A stretch of 64,000 bases of DNA, from NCBI GenBank assembly GCA_964603785.1, contig CAZRWD010000001.1, positions 1 to 64,000 of the forward strand, given 5' to 3'. The notes below the pieces were generated by a model. It did not search any database. It saw nothing but the letters and a program-made list of their open reading frames with translations, and was not told where the DNA came from. The stretch comes from CAZRWD01 sp964603785. Its GTDB lineage: Bacteria > Fermentibacterota > Fermentibacteria > Fermentibacterales > Fermentibacteraceae. Below are positions 42,275-51,007 of the stretch, piece by piece (positions within the stretch are counted from its first letter, which is position 1; each line of letters opens with the position of its first letter). The position numbers were made by a program, and so were the translations under genes.

Positions 42275-44269
42275 TCAGTCCAGCGGCTCGTTCAGCCGTT
42301 CGGTTCCCGGGAGCACGAACCTCCCGCCGCTTATCAGAAGAGTCTCCCTGCCGTCCGGCCCGACCGCCGAGATGCTGTCGAGCGAGCTGTAGGGCAGGGT
42401 TATGTCGGCATGCCTGTGGGTGTACGCCCTGGAGGGATCCTCCCTCCTCAGGCAGGTCCTCTCGTTCTCCCTTGCGATGACCTCCTTGCCGTCCAGCACG
42501 TTGTGGACGGGATGATCCTCCTCCCACGAGAAGCAGGTGTCCCCTATGGCGATGTGGGGGCCCATCTTCTCCAGGATGAGCACCGGCATCAGGTCCATGA
42601 TCCCGTGCCGCCGCGCCATGCTGTATGCGAATGTGTTGGTGCCGATGGCGAACTCCCCCATGGGCAGCGTCTCGTACGGATGCAGGAGGTTGTCGTAGAC
42701 ATACTTCCTGCCCTGCTCCGGGTCCGGGAAGTTGCCGCAGCCGTATCCGGTGACGAGTCCGTTCGCGAACACGATCTCGAGGTCGATGTACTTGAGACCG
42801 GAGATGAAGGCCTCCTCGACGTGCAGGACCCCGGCCGTACCCTCCAGGACGGGCGATGTGTAGACCTCCCCGAGCGGGATGTTCACAGTGGCCAGGCAGT
42901 TCTGGAAGTTGGTCTGCGTCGCCGGGTCGGACAGGGCATGGAGTCTGACCTCGAGGTCCGTCCTGTTACCGGCGGCCCCTCTCACGCGGACCGACGATGC
43001 CGTGTCGAGGACGTCTATGAGAGCCTTCTGGATCACCGCGTACTCCGAGTTGTCGAGGGTGTTCATCCTCACGGTGTCCTCGAAGATCGAAGGGAAGTCG
43101 CCCCTTATCGCCGGCGAGGGGAAGGCGGCCGCCGTGAAGCTCCAGCCGGCCCGGGGCATGAACTCCTCGGAGAGCTTCATGATCCTCGTCGTGAGTTCGC
43201 GGTAGAGCGCGTCGGACTCGGGGCCGGGCCGTGCCGCATGGGGGGAGGGGACCGGTGAGAAGGGCTCGTTGCCGAAGGTGCTCACCGAGATCACGCCGGA
43301 GTAGCGGGAGGGAAGAGGGCCGAGCGCCTCGTACGCGGACCGCGATTCCGAGACGAGCCTTTCGACGGCCTCGGGGGAGATGTAGAGCGACCAGTCGAAC
43401 TTGTGGTCATAGTCGGCCTGGCGGTTGACCGGCTGTGTCGACACCCTGGTGAATACGGGGCTTATGGACCTGGATTCCAGCTCGCCTCCGACGAGAGCGG
43501 CGATCCGCTCGAAGCCCGCCGGGAACATCAGGGACGCGGTGCCCTTGGCCGAGAGGTCCTTCCCCTCAGTCGAGAAGCCCAGCTCGTAGGACTCGACGAT
43601 CCTGCCCGCGATCAGGGCGGCCTCCTCCGCGGGGAGGCCGTTGACGTGCGCGGCCATCCTGATGTCCTCCGGCCTGATCCTTCTCCCGTATCTGAAGAGG
43701 TGGCGAGGGTCGCCGTCTGCGGCGGCTGCCGGGACGGTGTCCCCGAAGAAGCGGAACGAGGGGTCGAGCTGTTCGGAGATCGATGTCCGCCTGATCCCCG
43801 AGATCGCGTCGACCATGAACGTCCTGAGGACATCGACCGCCTCGTCGGCGCCGCCGCACCCCTCGAGCGCCGGGAGAACACGGAAGACCAGGGACATCAG
43901 GCTCCTGTCGTGCCGGAAGGCGAGATGGCAGCAGGTCTCGATGTTCATCCTCCAGGCGGCCAGGAGCTGCCCGGGGACCTCGCCGAGGACGGGGACGGTG
44001 TTGGACGGGTTCATCCATCCGAGGGCGTAGCCGTCGCCCTCGAGAAGGCCGAAGAGGCTGTCGTTGTCGGCCTGCAGCTCCTCCAGGCCGCGCCTGAAGT
44101 AGTCCGGTCCCGCCTTCTGCTCGATCCCGGCGATCTCCAGTATCCGGCCTGCCGCCTCGGCGAGCATCGGCGAGAGAGCGCCCCATCGCGGGGAGGATTT
44201 CCCGGAGATGCGTCCGGCCGTCTCGAGGATCTCCCCCCAGGCACGCGAACCTTCCAGCTTGTCCGTCAT
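42275..44269 (-). CDS. M29-like aminopeptidase, long form
   Basis: 664 residues; the start at 44269 follows GGAGGGGG. Residues about 430-620 carry M29 (AmpS/AmpT/PepS) features: NIPLGEVYTSPVLEGTAGVL with the metal glutamate, MGEFAIGTN with a second glutamate, and HGIMDLMPVLILEKMGPHIAIGD with histidines. The usual HxD pair near the end reads HNVLDG here, so metal binding may differ. At over 650 residues it is much longer than typical M29 enzymes (about 400); the N-terminal 250 residues are helical and unassigned. Cytoplasmic. Confidence 0.7.
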   Translation of the reverse strand: MTDKLEGSRAWGEILETAGRISGKSSPRWGALSPMLAEAAGRILEIAGIEQKAGPDYFRRGLEELQADNDSLFGLLEGDGYALGWMNPSNTVPVLGEVPGQLLAAWRMNIETCCHLAFRHDRSLMSLVFRVLPALEGCGGADEAVDVLRTFMVDAISGIRRTSISEQLDPSFRFFGDTVPAAAADGDPRHLFRYGRRIRPEDIRMAAHVNGLPAEEAALIAGRIVESYELGFSTEGKDLSAKGTASLMFPAGFERIAALVGGELESRSISPVFTRVSTQPVNRQADYDHKFDWSLYISPEAVERLVSESRSAYEALGPLPSRYSGVISVSTFGNEPFSPVPSPHAARPGPESDALYRELTTRIMKLSEEFMPRAGWSFTAAAFPSPAIRGDFPSIFEDTVRMNTLDNSEYAVIQKALIDVLDTASSVRVRGAAGNRTDLEVRLHALSDPATQTNFQNCLATVNIPLGEVYTSPVLEGTAGVLHVEEAFISGLKYIDLEIVFANGLVTGYGCGNFPDPEQGRKYVYDNLLHPYETLPMGEFAIGTNTFAYSMARRHGIMDLMPVLILEKMGPHIAIGDTCFSWEEDHPVHNVLDGKEVIARENERTCLRREDPSRAYTHRHADITLPYSSLDSISAVGPDGRETLLISGGRFVLPGTERLNEPLD

Positions 44270-44374
44270 CTCGACCCCCTCCGGCGGAAACCGTGCACTA
44301 TCCTGAAGCACGCGGTTATGATATACAGACGAGGTTTGTCCGGCACACGGCCGGGGGTGGAGGTTTCGGAAGCC

Positions 44375-45109
44375 ATGAAGGAATACGGGTCATCCACGTA
44401 CGGAGATGTCATAGCACCAATCTACGACGAGCTGTACCCCTCGGCGGAGCCGGAGGCTCTCGACCTGGTGGCCGCTCTCGCCGGGGATGGCCCTGTACTC
44501 GAGCTGGGCATAGGAACGGGGAGATTCGCGCTTCCCCTGGCCGAGAGGGGGCTGAGGGTGGAGGGGGCTGACGCCTCCGCCGCCATGGTGCGCAGGCTTC
44601 GCTCCAAGCCGGGCGGGGCGGACATCCCCGTTCACATCTGCGACATCGCCGAACTGCCCGGCGGGATCGGTCCCTACTCGCTGGTGTTCTGCGTCTTCAA
44701 CACCTTCTTCGGGCTGCTCACGGCCCAGGCCCAGCAGGCCTGCCTGAGGAGCGCCGCCGGCCTTCTGCTCCCGGGAGGCAGGCTCCTTCTGGAGCTGTTC
44801 GTCCCGGATCTGGGGAGGTTCGACAGGGGTCAGTGCGTCAGGGCTCTCGAGGTGAGGGGCGATGCAGTGGCCCTCGAGGTGTCCAGGTTCGATCCGCCCA
44901 CGCAGGTGGTGAGTTCTCAGAGGGTGTACCTCTCGGACAGGGGGGTCAGGCTCTATCCGGTGGCGGTGAGGCTCGCCTGGCCCGCCGAGGTGGACCTGAT
45001 GGCCGCCGGGGCGGGGCTGAGGCTGGAAGACCGGTGGTCGGGCTGGGACCGGGGCGCCTTCGGCCCCTCCAGCACCCGTCACATCTCCGTCTACCGTCCG
45101 GGATCGTAG
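44375..45109 (+). CDS. Class I SAM-dependent methyltransferase
   Basis: 244 residues from ATG 44375 (GTG starts upstream are possible; GGTGGAGG is the only ribosome-site-like element). Motif I VLELGIGTGRFALPLA (about 47-62), motif II VEGADASAAMV, motif III ICDIAELPG, motif IV SLVFCVFNTFFGL and motif V LLLPGGRLLLELF. The YGSSTYGDVIAPIYDELYP start is common in this small-molecule methyltransferase group. Divergent from the M29-like gene. Substrate unknown. Confidence 0.87.
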   Translation: MKEYGSSTYGDVIAPIYDELYPSAEPEALDLVAALAGDGPVLELGIGTGRFALPLAERGLRVEGADASAAMVRRLRSKPGGADIPVHICDIAELPGGIGPYSLVFCVFNTFFGLLTAQAQQACLRSAAGLLLPGGRLLLELFVPDLGRFDRGQCVRALEVRGDAVALEVSRFDPPTQVVSSQRVYLSDRGVRLYPVAVRLAWPAEVDLMAAGAGLRLEDRWSGWDRGAFGPSSTRHISVYRPGS

Positions 45110-45186
45110 GCGAAGGCGTCGAAGAGGTCGACAGGGATGCGAACGGATTCCCCGGACCACATGTCGTAATAGATGACTTGAGACAT
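45091..45186 (-). CDS. Possible short ORF on the minus strand
   Basis: 31 codons (MSQVIYYDMWSGESVRIPVD...) with natural-looking composition but no ribosome site. It overlaps the end of the methyltransferase gene. It could be the remnant of a lost gene or chance; listed for completeness. Confidence 0.2.
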   Translation of the reverse strand: MSQVIYYDMWSGESVRIPVDLFDAFAYDPGR

Positions 45187-45298
45187 CAATGAAGCGATCT
45201 CGCGGAATTCCGGGAACGCAGATTGCATGCAGCTGCATGCCAGCAGTTTACCGAGGCCATTTCAACGATTTCAAACCCGAAGGGGTCGGTACGGGCCG

Positions 45299-46849
45299 TC
45301 AGCGGAGGATGGCAAGTCTCGAGCTGATCGTGGATCCTTCCGCCTCCGCCGATACGACATACACCCCCGAGGGCAGGTTCTCCAGCTGCAGAAGCGCCGG
45401 CAGCCCTCCGATGGATTCCGAGATCCCCACGATCCTGCCGGTGATGTCGCAGATACTCACGGAATAGTTTCCCCGCACCCCCGAGATGGACGCCTGCGCG
45501 CTCGACACGGCGGGATTCGGCCAGACGGCGAGGGTGCAGGAGGGTCCGGCGACGCCTCCGCCCGGTGCTCCGGATGGTCCGAGGGGCATCGCCAGGCTCG
45601 CGAGAGCTGCGATGGCTCCCTTTGCACACAGCGTTCCGAAGGGCCAGTAGGAGGAGTAGTTCTCCAGGAGGTCCGTGGGGCTGTGGTAGAAGGGGTTGTC
45701 GTCGACCGCGTACTCGATTCCCAGCACGGCGGGGTATCCGTACTGCCAGAACGAGGAGTGGTCGCTGTAGGTGGCCGAGGGATCGTAGACCGATACGACC
45801 TCGAGCTCCGGGACGTAGGTGCCCATCGCGGAGACCACCGCCTGGGCCAGGCCCTCCGACTGCGCGTCGTACGGTATCCACAGCGAGTCGAATCCGGGGG
45901 GCGAGTAGAGGATCATGTCGAGGTTGATGACCCCCTTGACCGCTTCACCCGCGGAATACGCCGACTGGGCGTAGAACTCGCTGCCGATGAGCCCGACCTC
46001 CTCGGCGCCGAAGCAGATGAACCTGACCGTATACCGGAAGTTATAGGGTGCCATGACCCTGGCCGCCTCCAGCACGGTGGCGGAGCCGCTCGCGTTGTCG
46101 TCCGCCCCGGGCGCCGAGTCGCTGAGCGGCCAGGTGATCGAGTCGAGATGGCCGCAGATGATGTATATGCTGTCGGGCTCCTCGAGTCCGGTGATCTCTG
46201 CGATCACGTTGCTCATGTCGTCACCGTAGAATGTGAACCACTGCTGATCGCAGGGAATCCAGTGGAGGCCGAACCACTGGTCCACCCATGAGGCCGCCTG
46301 GTCGTACTGGGGCAGGACGCAGAGCCTGGTGCCGTAGTCCTCCAGGTGCTGGATGGTCGCCATCAGGCTGTCCTCGCTCACGGCGGCCACGATGTCCTCG
46401 ACCATGCCGTCGAATTCGCGCTGCTCCACCCGGGACGCTGCGGCCGAGCGGACGTAGGGCCGAAGGGGATGGACCATCCTGATGCCGGGTCGCACGAAGA
46501 AGGGCGGTCTCTCGCCCGGGCAGAGGACGAGGGCCTCGTCGTCCCTCAGGAGGAGAACATCTCCGATCTCCCCCAGCCAGACCGCGCCCAGTTCGGAGGA
46601 CAGGTGGACCATGACGAGACGTTCGATGTCGACCGGACCCTCCAGGAGCACCGTGGCCGATCCGATGGCTTCCTCGCCTTCCGTGACCACGATGAGATAG
46701 TCACGGGCGCGGAAGAGGACGGTGACGTCCTCCGGCACGCAGTACTCATCCGCGAGCAGTGGGTCGATCTCGAACAGGCACAGGTCGCCCGTGGCCGCCG
46801 CCGCCCCGGTGGAGGTGGCCACCATCGTTGTCAGGAGGATACCCATCAT
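45299..46849 (-). CDS. Secreted M28 zinc metallopeptidase with T9SS-like C-terminal domain
   Basis: 516 residues. Start at ATG 46849 (a second ATG follows) so that a signal peptide (MMGILLTTMVATSTGAAAA) comes first. M28 ligands appear in order: ICGHLDSI (His), GADDNASG (Asp), FGAEEVGLIG (Glu-Glu, base and ligand), NLDMILY (Asp) and FYHSPTD (His). An N-terminal domain (about 20-165) resembles the pro-region of secreted M28 enzymes. The C-terminus (about 440-516) is a sorting-type domain (NPAVSSAQ, ICDITGRIVG, GVYVVSAE). An aminopeptidase acting outside the cell is expected. Confidence 0.9.
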   Translation of the reverse strand: MMGILLTTMVATSTGAAAATGDLCLFEIDPLLADEYCVPEDVTVLFRARDYLIVVTEGEEAIGSATVLLEGPVDIERLVMVHLSSELGAVWLGEIGDVLLLRDDEALVLCPGERPPFFVRPGIRMVHPLRPYVRSAAASRVEQREFDGMVEDIVAAVSEDSLMATIQHLEDYGTRLCVLPQYDQAASWVDQWFGLHWIPCDQQWFTFYGDDMSNVIAEITGLEEPDSIYIICGHLDSITWPLSDSAPGADDNASGSATVLEAARVMAPYNFRYTVRFICFGAEEVGLIGSEFYAQSAYSAGEAVKGVINLDMILYSPPGFDSLWIPYDAQSEGLAQAVVSAMGTYVPELEVVSVYDPSATYSDHSSFWQYGYPAVLGIEYAVDDNPFYHSPTDLLENYSSYWPFGTLCAKGAIAALASLAMPLGPSGAPGGGVAGPSCTLAVWPNPAVSSAQASISGVRGNYSVSICDITGRIVGISESIGGLPALLQLENLPSGVYVVSAEAEGSTISSRLAILR

Positions 46850-46916
46850 CTCGCGCCCACCGGTCCCTTCCGCCCGATTCGGCTGTCCTGGGAATGGCAT
46901 GCTGACATTCAGCCGG

Positions 46917-47258
46917 TCATCCCCTTCCGAGAAGGTCGGAGAGGATGCCGAGCAGGAACAGGCCCGTCTGGATGACGGCTATCACGAAGGCCGTCCGGGC
47001 CCTCTTCGGGGACGACTTCAGGGACAGCGCCCATATCACCCAGGCCAGGGGGAAGAAGAACAGGCAGAGGCATCCGAGTCCAACCCCCAGCTTGTCCTCG
47101 GTCCGGTGGACGTAGCGCACCTCCCGGATGACCACCTGCTGCGGAGCGGTGTTCGCGGGTGGGATCGGGTCGTGGAACAGCGAGCGGCAATAGGCGCACC
47201 GCCAGGCTTCGCCCTCGCGCCGGAGATCGTCGGCCCCGCAGTTCACACACTTCGTCAC
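46917..47258 (-). CDS. Zinc-ribbon membrane protein
   Basis: 113 residues. The N-terminus is a zinc ribbon (CVNCGADD...RCAYCRSLF); a linker leads to two hydrophobic helices (about residues 57-76 and 88-107). Proteins of this plan are common but uncharacterised. It lies between the M28 gene (same strand, 67 nt) and the divergent membrane gene at 47342. Confidence 0.75.
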   Translation of the reverse strand: MTKCVNCGADDLRREGEAWRCAYCRSLFHDPIPPANTAPQQVVIREVRYVHRTEDKLGVGLGCLCLFFFPLAWVIWALSLKSSPKRARTAFVIAVIQTGLFLLGILSDLLGRG

Positions 47259-47341
47259 TGCCGCCTCCCGCGTGAATCTACCGTTTCCGGGACGATCCGC
47301 GCCACTCTGCCCCCCCGCGCCCTCCGGGCTTATGTTACCGC

Positions 47342-49015
47342 GTGATCCGAGTACTGCTCCTGCTCTGTTCGGTCAAGGCGCGCTCCGCCGGGGGCGCGGT
47401 CGCATCGATGTGGGAGGGCAACCGGCTGAAGCTCTTCGCGGGCTTCGTGACGATCTGCGTCATAGCACCCGCGATGTTCCTCCTGTTCAGATTCCTGTTC
47501 ACGAGGCTCGTGACCATCGACGACAGCGAGTTCGGCATCGCGCTCTCCTCCAGGCTCCTCTCGTCGGCCTTCATGGCCTTCTCCGTGTTCCTCGCGATAT
47601 CCTCGATGATCAGCGGGATCTCCACGCTCTACCGCTCCAGGGAGACCACGATGCTCCTGAGCCTTCCCGTCGGGTCGGCCCCGGTGGCGGTGTTCAGGAT
47701 CTTCGAGAGCTGGTTCTACGCGGGCTGGTCGACGCTGCTCCTGGGCCTTCCGGTCATCCTGGCCTTCGCCTCGGTCGTGGAGGGAGGGACCGGCACCGCG
47801 ATCATGGGCATGCTCCTGCTCGTACCGCTCATCCTGGCCTCCACCGCATCGGGAACCGTTCTGACCGGTCTCTTCTCCAGGCTGGGCGGCATGGGCCTCC
47901 TCCGAAGGGGAGCGGCGGGGGTGGTGATCGGGGCGGCCCTGGCCCTCATCCTCTATTTCCAGGGCGCCAGGCCCGGGGCGGTCGTCATACCCGACTCGAG
48001 CGCGGGAAGCCTCGACGCGGTTCATCGCTTCGTGGCCGGCCTGCCTGCAACGGGTCATTCCATATGGCCTCACGCGCTGTTCGGAGAGGTTGTCGGGCAG
48101 GTCGCGGGCGGGGGCAGCCGCGACTATGCCATGACGGCAGCGGCGATACTCACGGCCGAGGCTCTCCTGGCGGCGATCGCCGCCCTTCTCCTGACCGCGC
48201 CGGGATTCAGGGCCAGGCACTCGCGCATCGCCTCCGATTCCGGCGGCTCGAGCAGCTCCCGCAGGTTCTTCAGGAGGGGCGGCCTACAGAGGGCGGTTCT
48301 CGAGAAGGACCTCCTCCTGTTCGTCAGGGATCCCGTCCAGCTGAGCCAGCTCGCACTGCTCGCAGGCCTGTTCCTGATGTACGCATCCAGCCTCTCGCGC
48401 TTCCCGGTGGACTTCTCGCAGAGGATGTGGCTGGGCGTGGCCGTGTTCATGAACGTCTCCTTCTCCGGATTCGTCATGGCCACCCTGCTGGTGAGGTTCG
48501 CCTTCCCCCTCGTCAGCCTCGAGGGCCCCGCCATCCCGTTCGTCCTGCAGATGCCGGGGGCCAGGCGCAGGCTGCTCCGGTCGAAGTGGACATTCGCCAT
48601 CGCCAGCGTCCTCCCGCTCATGCTTCTCGCAGGCCTCCTCTCCTCCGTCAGGCTCGGAGCATGGAACCTCTTCCTCATCGAGACGCTCGGGTCCATCGTG
48701 CTCATGTCCTTCGCCCTCTCCAGCATCAACACCGCCCTGGGAGCGGTCTTCCCGAGCTTCTCGGACAACAGCCCCGCGAGCATAGCAAGCGGTCAGGGAG
48801 GGATAATCGCGGCCTTCGCGTCCATGGGATACGTCCTCTCCATGGTCACCGCGCTCTCCTACGCAACGAGGGCCTACCTGGTGGAGGGCTTCCGGGAGCG
48901 GGCGATCTCGGGTCCCCTCGCCCTGACGGCCGTCATCACCATCCCCCTCACCGTCCTGGTCTCCGTCCTCTCGATGAGGGGGGCGCTGCGCAGCTTCTCG
49001 AGGAGGGACTTCTGA
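47342..49015 (+). CDS. Polytopic ABC-2-type permease-like protein
   Basis: 557 residues from GTG with no clear ribosome site. About twelve hydrophobic helices fall in two halves, with STLYRSRETTMLLSLPV and a matching region LVSLEGPAIPFVLQMPGARRRLLRSKW. These cytoplasmic loops are typical of the ABC-2 family that pairs with a separate ATPase. No ATPase gene is present in the window, so the transporter role is partial evidence only. The stop overlaps the next ORF. Confidence 0.65.
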   Translation: MIRVLLLLCSVKARSAGGAVASMWEGNRLKLFAGFVTICVIAPAMFLLFRFLFTRLVTIDDSEFGIALSSRLLSSAFMAFSVFLAISSMISGISTLYRSRETTMLLSLPVGSAPVAVFRIFESWFYAGWSTLLLGLPVILAFASVVEGGTGTAIMGMLLLVPLILASTASGTVLTGLFSRLGGMGLLRRGAAGVVIGAALALILYFQGARPGAVVIPDSSAGSLDAVHRFVAGLPATGHSIWPHALFGEVVGQVAGGGSRDYAMTAAAILTAEALLAAIAALLLTAPGFRARHSRIASDSGGSSSSRRFFRRGGLQRAVLEKDLLLFVRDPVQLSQLALLAGLFLMYASSLSRFPVDFSQRMWLGVAVFMNVSFSGFVMATLLVRFAFPLVSLEGPAIPFVLQMPGARRRLLRSKWTFAIASVLPLMLLAGLLSSVRLGAWNLFLIETLGSIVLMSFALSSINTALGAVFPSFSDNSPASIASGQGGIIAAFASMGYVLSMVTALSYATRAYLVEGFRERAISGPLALTAVITIPLTVLVSVLSMRGALRSFSRRDF

Positions 49016-49398
49016 CCGTCGCCGCAGTCGACTACGGAAGGGTCAGGACCGGGATCGCCGTTCTCGTGGAGGGCGTCCCCCTGCCGCAGGATCCCGTCCT
49101 GGGCGGCGGCTGGAGGGCCATCCTTGAGAGGCTCGAGACCCTCAGGAGCGAACGGGGCGTGACCAGGGTCGTGCTCGGTCTGCCTCTCACCGCCGGGGGC
49201 AGACCCACCGAGCTGTCGGACGAGGTCGGATCCCTCTCCGAGGCCATCGCCGCAGCCGGTTTCGAAGTGGTGACGATACCCGAGGCCGGCACGACCGCCG
49301 AGGCGTCCGGCCTGCCCGGCAGGAGGAGCCGGTCCTCGGGCAGAACCGACTCCCTTGCCGCCCTCATCATCCTGGAAAGGTACCTGGCATGTCATTGA
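49012..49398 (+). CDS. YqgF/RuvX-like RNase H-fold nuclease
   Basis: About 128 residues. AVDYGRVRTGIAV gives the first catalytic Asp; VVLGLPLTAGGRPTE and GRTDSLAALIILERYL (second Asp) match RuvX, which processes pre-16S rRNA and resembles Holliday-junction resolvases. The DERxTT motif reads PEAGTTAEA, keeping the Glu. No ATG, GTG or TTG fits: AGGAGGG at 49001-49007 points to CTG at 49012, overlapping the upstream stop (CTGA). It overlaps mltG by 10 nt. Confidence 0.72.
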   Translation: MTVAAVDYGRVRTGIAVLVEGVPLPQDPVLGGGWRAILERLETLRSERGVTRVVLGLPLTAGGRPTELSDEVGSLSEAIAAAGFEVVTIPEAGTTAEASGLPGRRSRSSGRTDSLAALIILERYLACH

Positions 49399-50396
49399 AG
49401 AAGTCGATCATCCCGCTCGCCGTGCTGCTCGCTCTGTCGATCTGCGCCCTGCTCGTCCTGGACTGGGCCATGGGTGCTCCAGGCGGCGAGAGGGAGGTGG
49501 TGTTCAGGCTGGAGAGGGGCTGGGGCGCCCGGGAGACGGCCGAGGCGCTGGCCGACTCGGGTCTCGTCCGCTCCGTCCCCTACCTGCTGTGGAGGGCACG
49601 GGAGACCGGTCTCGCGTCGAGCTTCCAGGCCGGGAGCTACCTGCTCTCGACCTCGATGCCCCCCGACACGATCCTGGCCGTCATCTCGTCGGGGAGGGTG
49701 ATACCGGTGCCCACCAGCTGGGTGACCATCCCCGAGGGTCTCACCCTGGAGGAGACCCGCGACCTCCTCTGCTCCTCACTGGGCCTGGGGCAGGAGGAGC
49801 TCGACTCCCTCCTGCACGACGAGGGATTCGCTGCTTCGCTGGGGATTCCAGGCTTCGAGGGCTACCTGCACCCGGAGACGTACGAGTTCGCCGACACCCT
49901 CGGGGCCGCCGAGGTCGTCTCGCGCATGGTCGGGACCGGTCTGGAGAGATGGGAGCCCGGGTGGGACACGCTGGTGCGGGCATCCGGTCTCGAGCCGCAC
50001 GAGGCGGTGATTCTGGCCTCCATCGTGGAGAGGGAGGCGAGGCTCCCGGACGAGCGGCCCGTGATCGCCGGCGTCTTCCTGTCGAGGCTCAGGCGGGGCA
50101 TGAGGCTGGAGAGCTGCGCAACCGTGCAGTACGCGCTGGGAGAGGTCCGCGAGACGCTCACCTACGCAGACCTTAGGATCGAGAGCCCCTGGAACACCTA
50201 CCTCCACGAGGGCCTGCCTCCGGCGCCGATCTGCTCGCCCGGGCTCTCCGCCATCGAGGCCGTGGTATCCCCGGACACCTCGACCGGTTATCTTTACTTC
50301 GTGAGCAGGGACGACGGCACAGGGGGGCACCTGTTCGCATCGACCCTCGCGGGGCACAACGCCAACATCCGCCTGGCGAGGTCCGGAGGACATTGA
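49389..50396 (+). CDS. mltG: Endolytic murein transglycosylase MltG
   Basis: 335 residues. One N-terminal membrane helix (about 6-28) is followed by a LysM-like region and the YceG/MltG catalytic domain: TIPEGLTLEETRDLL, GFEGYLHPETYEF, ILASIVEREA (catalytic Glu about 212) and VFLSRLRRGMRLESCATVQYALG, ending in TGYLYFVSRDDGTGGHLFASTLAGHN. It cuts nascent glycan strands at the inner membrane. Translated in overlap with the YqgF-like gene, a frequent neighbour pair in bacteria. Confidence 0.94.
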   Translation: MSLKKSIIPLAVLLALSICALLVLDWAMGAPGGEREVVFRLERGWGARETAEALADSGLVRSVPYLLWRARETGLASSFQAGSYLLSTSMPPDTILAVISSGRVIPVPTSWVTIPEGLTLEETRDLLCSSLGLGQEELDSLLHDEGFAASLGIPGFEGYLHPETYEFADTLGAAEVVSRMVGTGLERWEPGWDTLVRASGLEPHEAVILASIVEREARLPDERPVIAGVFLSRLRRGMRLESCATVQYALGEVRETLTYADLRIESPWNTYLHEGLPPAPICSPGLSAIEAVVSPDTSTGYLYFVSRDDGTGGHLFASTLAGHNANIRLARSGGH

Positions 50397-50451
50397 CGGG
50401 CGTTCCGCCCGGCGTATCTTGACTGCCGAACGCGCTTCCAGCGCTGAAAGG

Positions 50452-50988
50452 ATGGAGGAGATGGGCGACGAAGGCCGGAAGCTCGGATTCCTGGAGAAGG
50501 CCGTCAGGCTGATCCCGGGATACAAGGGCTACAAGAACAAGGAGGAGAGGCGCGACAACGACCAGCTCCTGCGCATGATGCTCGTCCAGAGGCTGGAGAT
50601 CATCCGCGGGGGCCTGAACGAGGTCGTCAACAGCCTCCGCGGCCCCGCCGCGCTGATGGCCGCCGGCGAGGTCGACCGCCTGGTCAAGCGCCTCGAGAAG
50701 GTGACCGACGAGATCAGGTTCGCCGACAGGGGCTACAGGGGCTGGTTCGACGTCCACAAGGTCCAGGAGGAGGAGCTCGACGCCCTTTACGAGTTCGACT
50801 CGGGCCTGGCCGAGGACATCGGTCTGCTCGAGGAGGCCATGCAGGCCCTCTCGGAGGCCGCCCGCGGCGGCGAGAGCATCACTGTGCACGTCGGCGGAAT
50901 GCTGGACCAGCTCCTGAGGTTCAGCGAGAAGATGAACGCTCGCAACAATCACATGATCGATCTCGAGCACAACAGGCCGATCGACTAG
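50452..50988 (+). CDS. Coiled-coil protein next to SPFH protein
   Basis: About 178 residues, highly charged and helical throughout (EKAVRLIPGYKGYKNKEERR, QRLEIIRGGLNEVVNSL, EVDRLVKRLEKVTDEI). No membrane segment or known domain. ATG 50452 and ATG 50461 are both possible starts. It ends 19 nt before the SPFH gene, whose product may be its partner, as such pairs recur with YdjL/SPFH genes; the link here is positional inference. Confidence 0.65.
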   Translation: MEEMGDEGRKLGFLEKAVRLIPGYKGYKNKEERRDNDQLLRMMLVQRLEIIRGGLNEVVNSLRGPAALMAAGEVDRLVKRLEKVTDEIRFADRGYRGWFDVHKVQEEELDALYEFDSGLAEDIGLLEEAMQALSEAARGGESITVHVGGMLDQLLRFSEKMNARNNHMIDLEHNRPID

Positions 50989-51007
50989 AAGCGGCAGGGG
51001 GTGGAGC

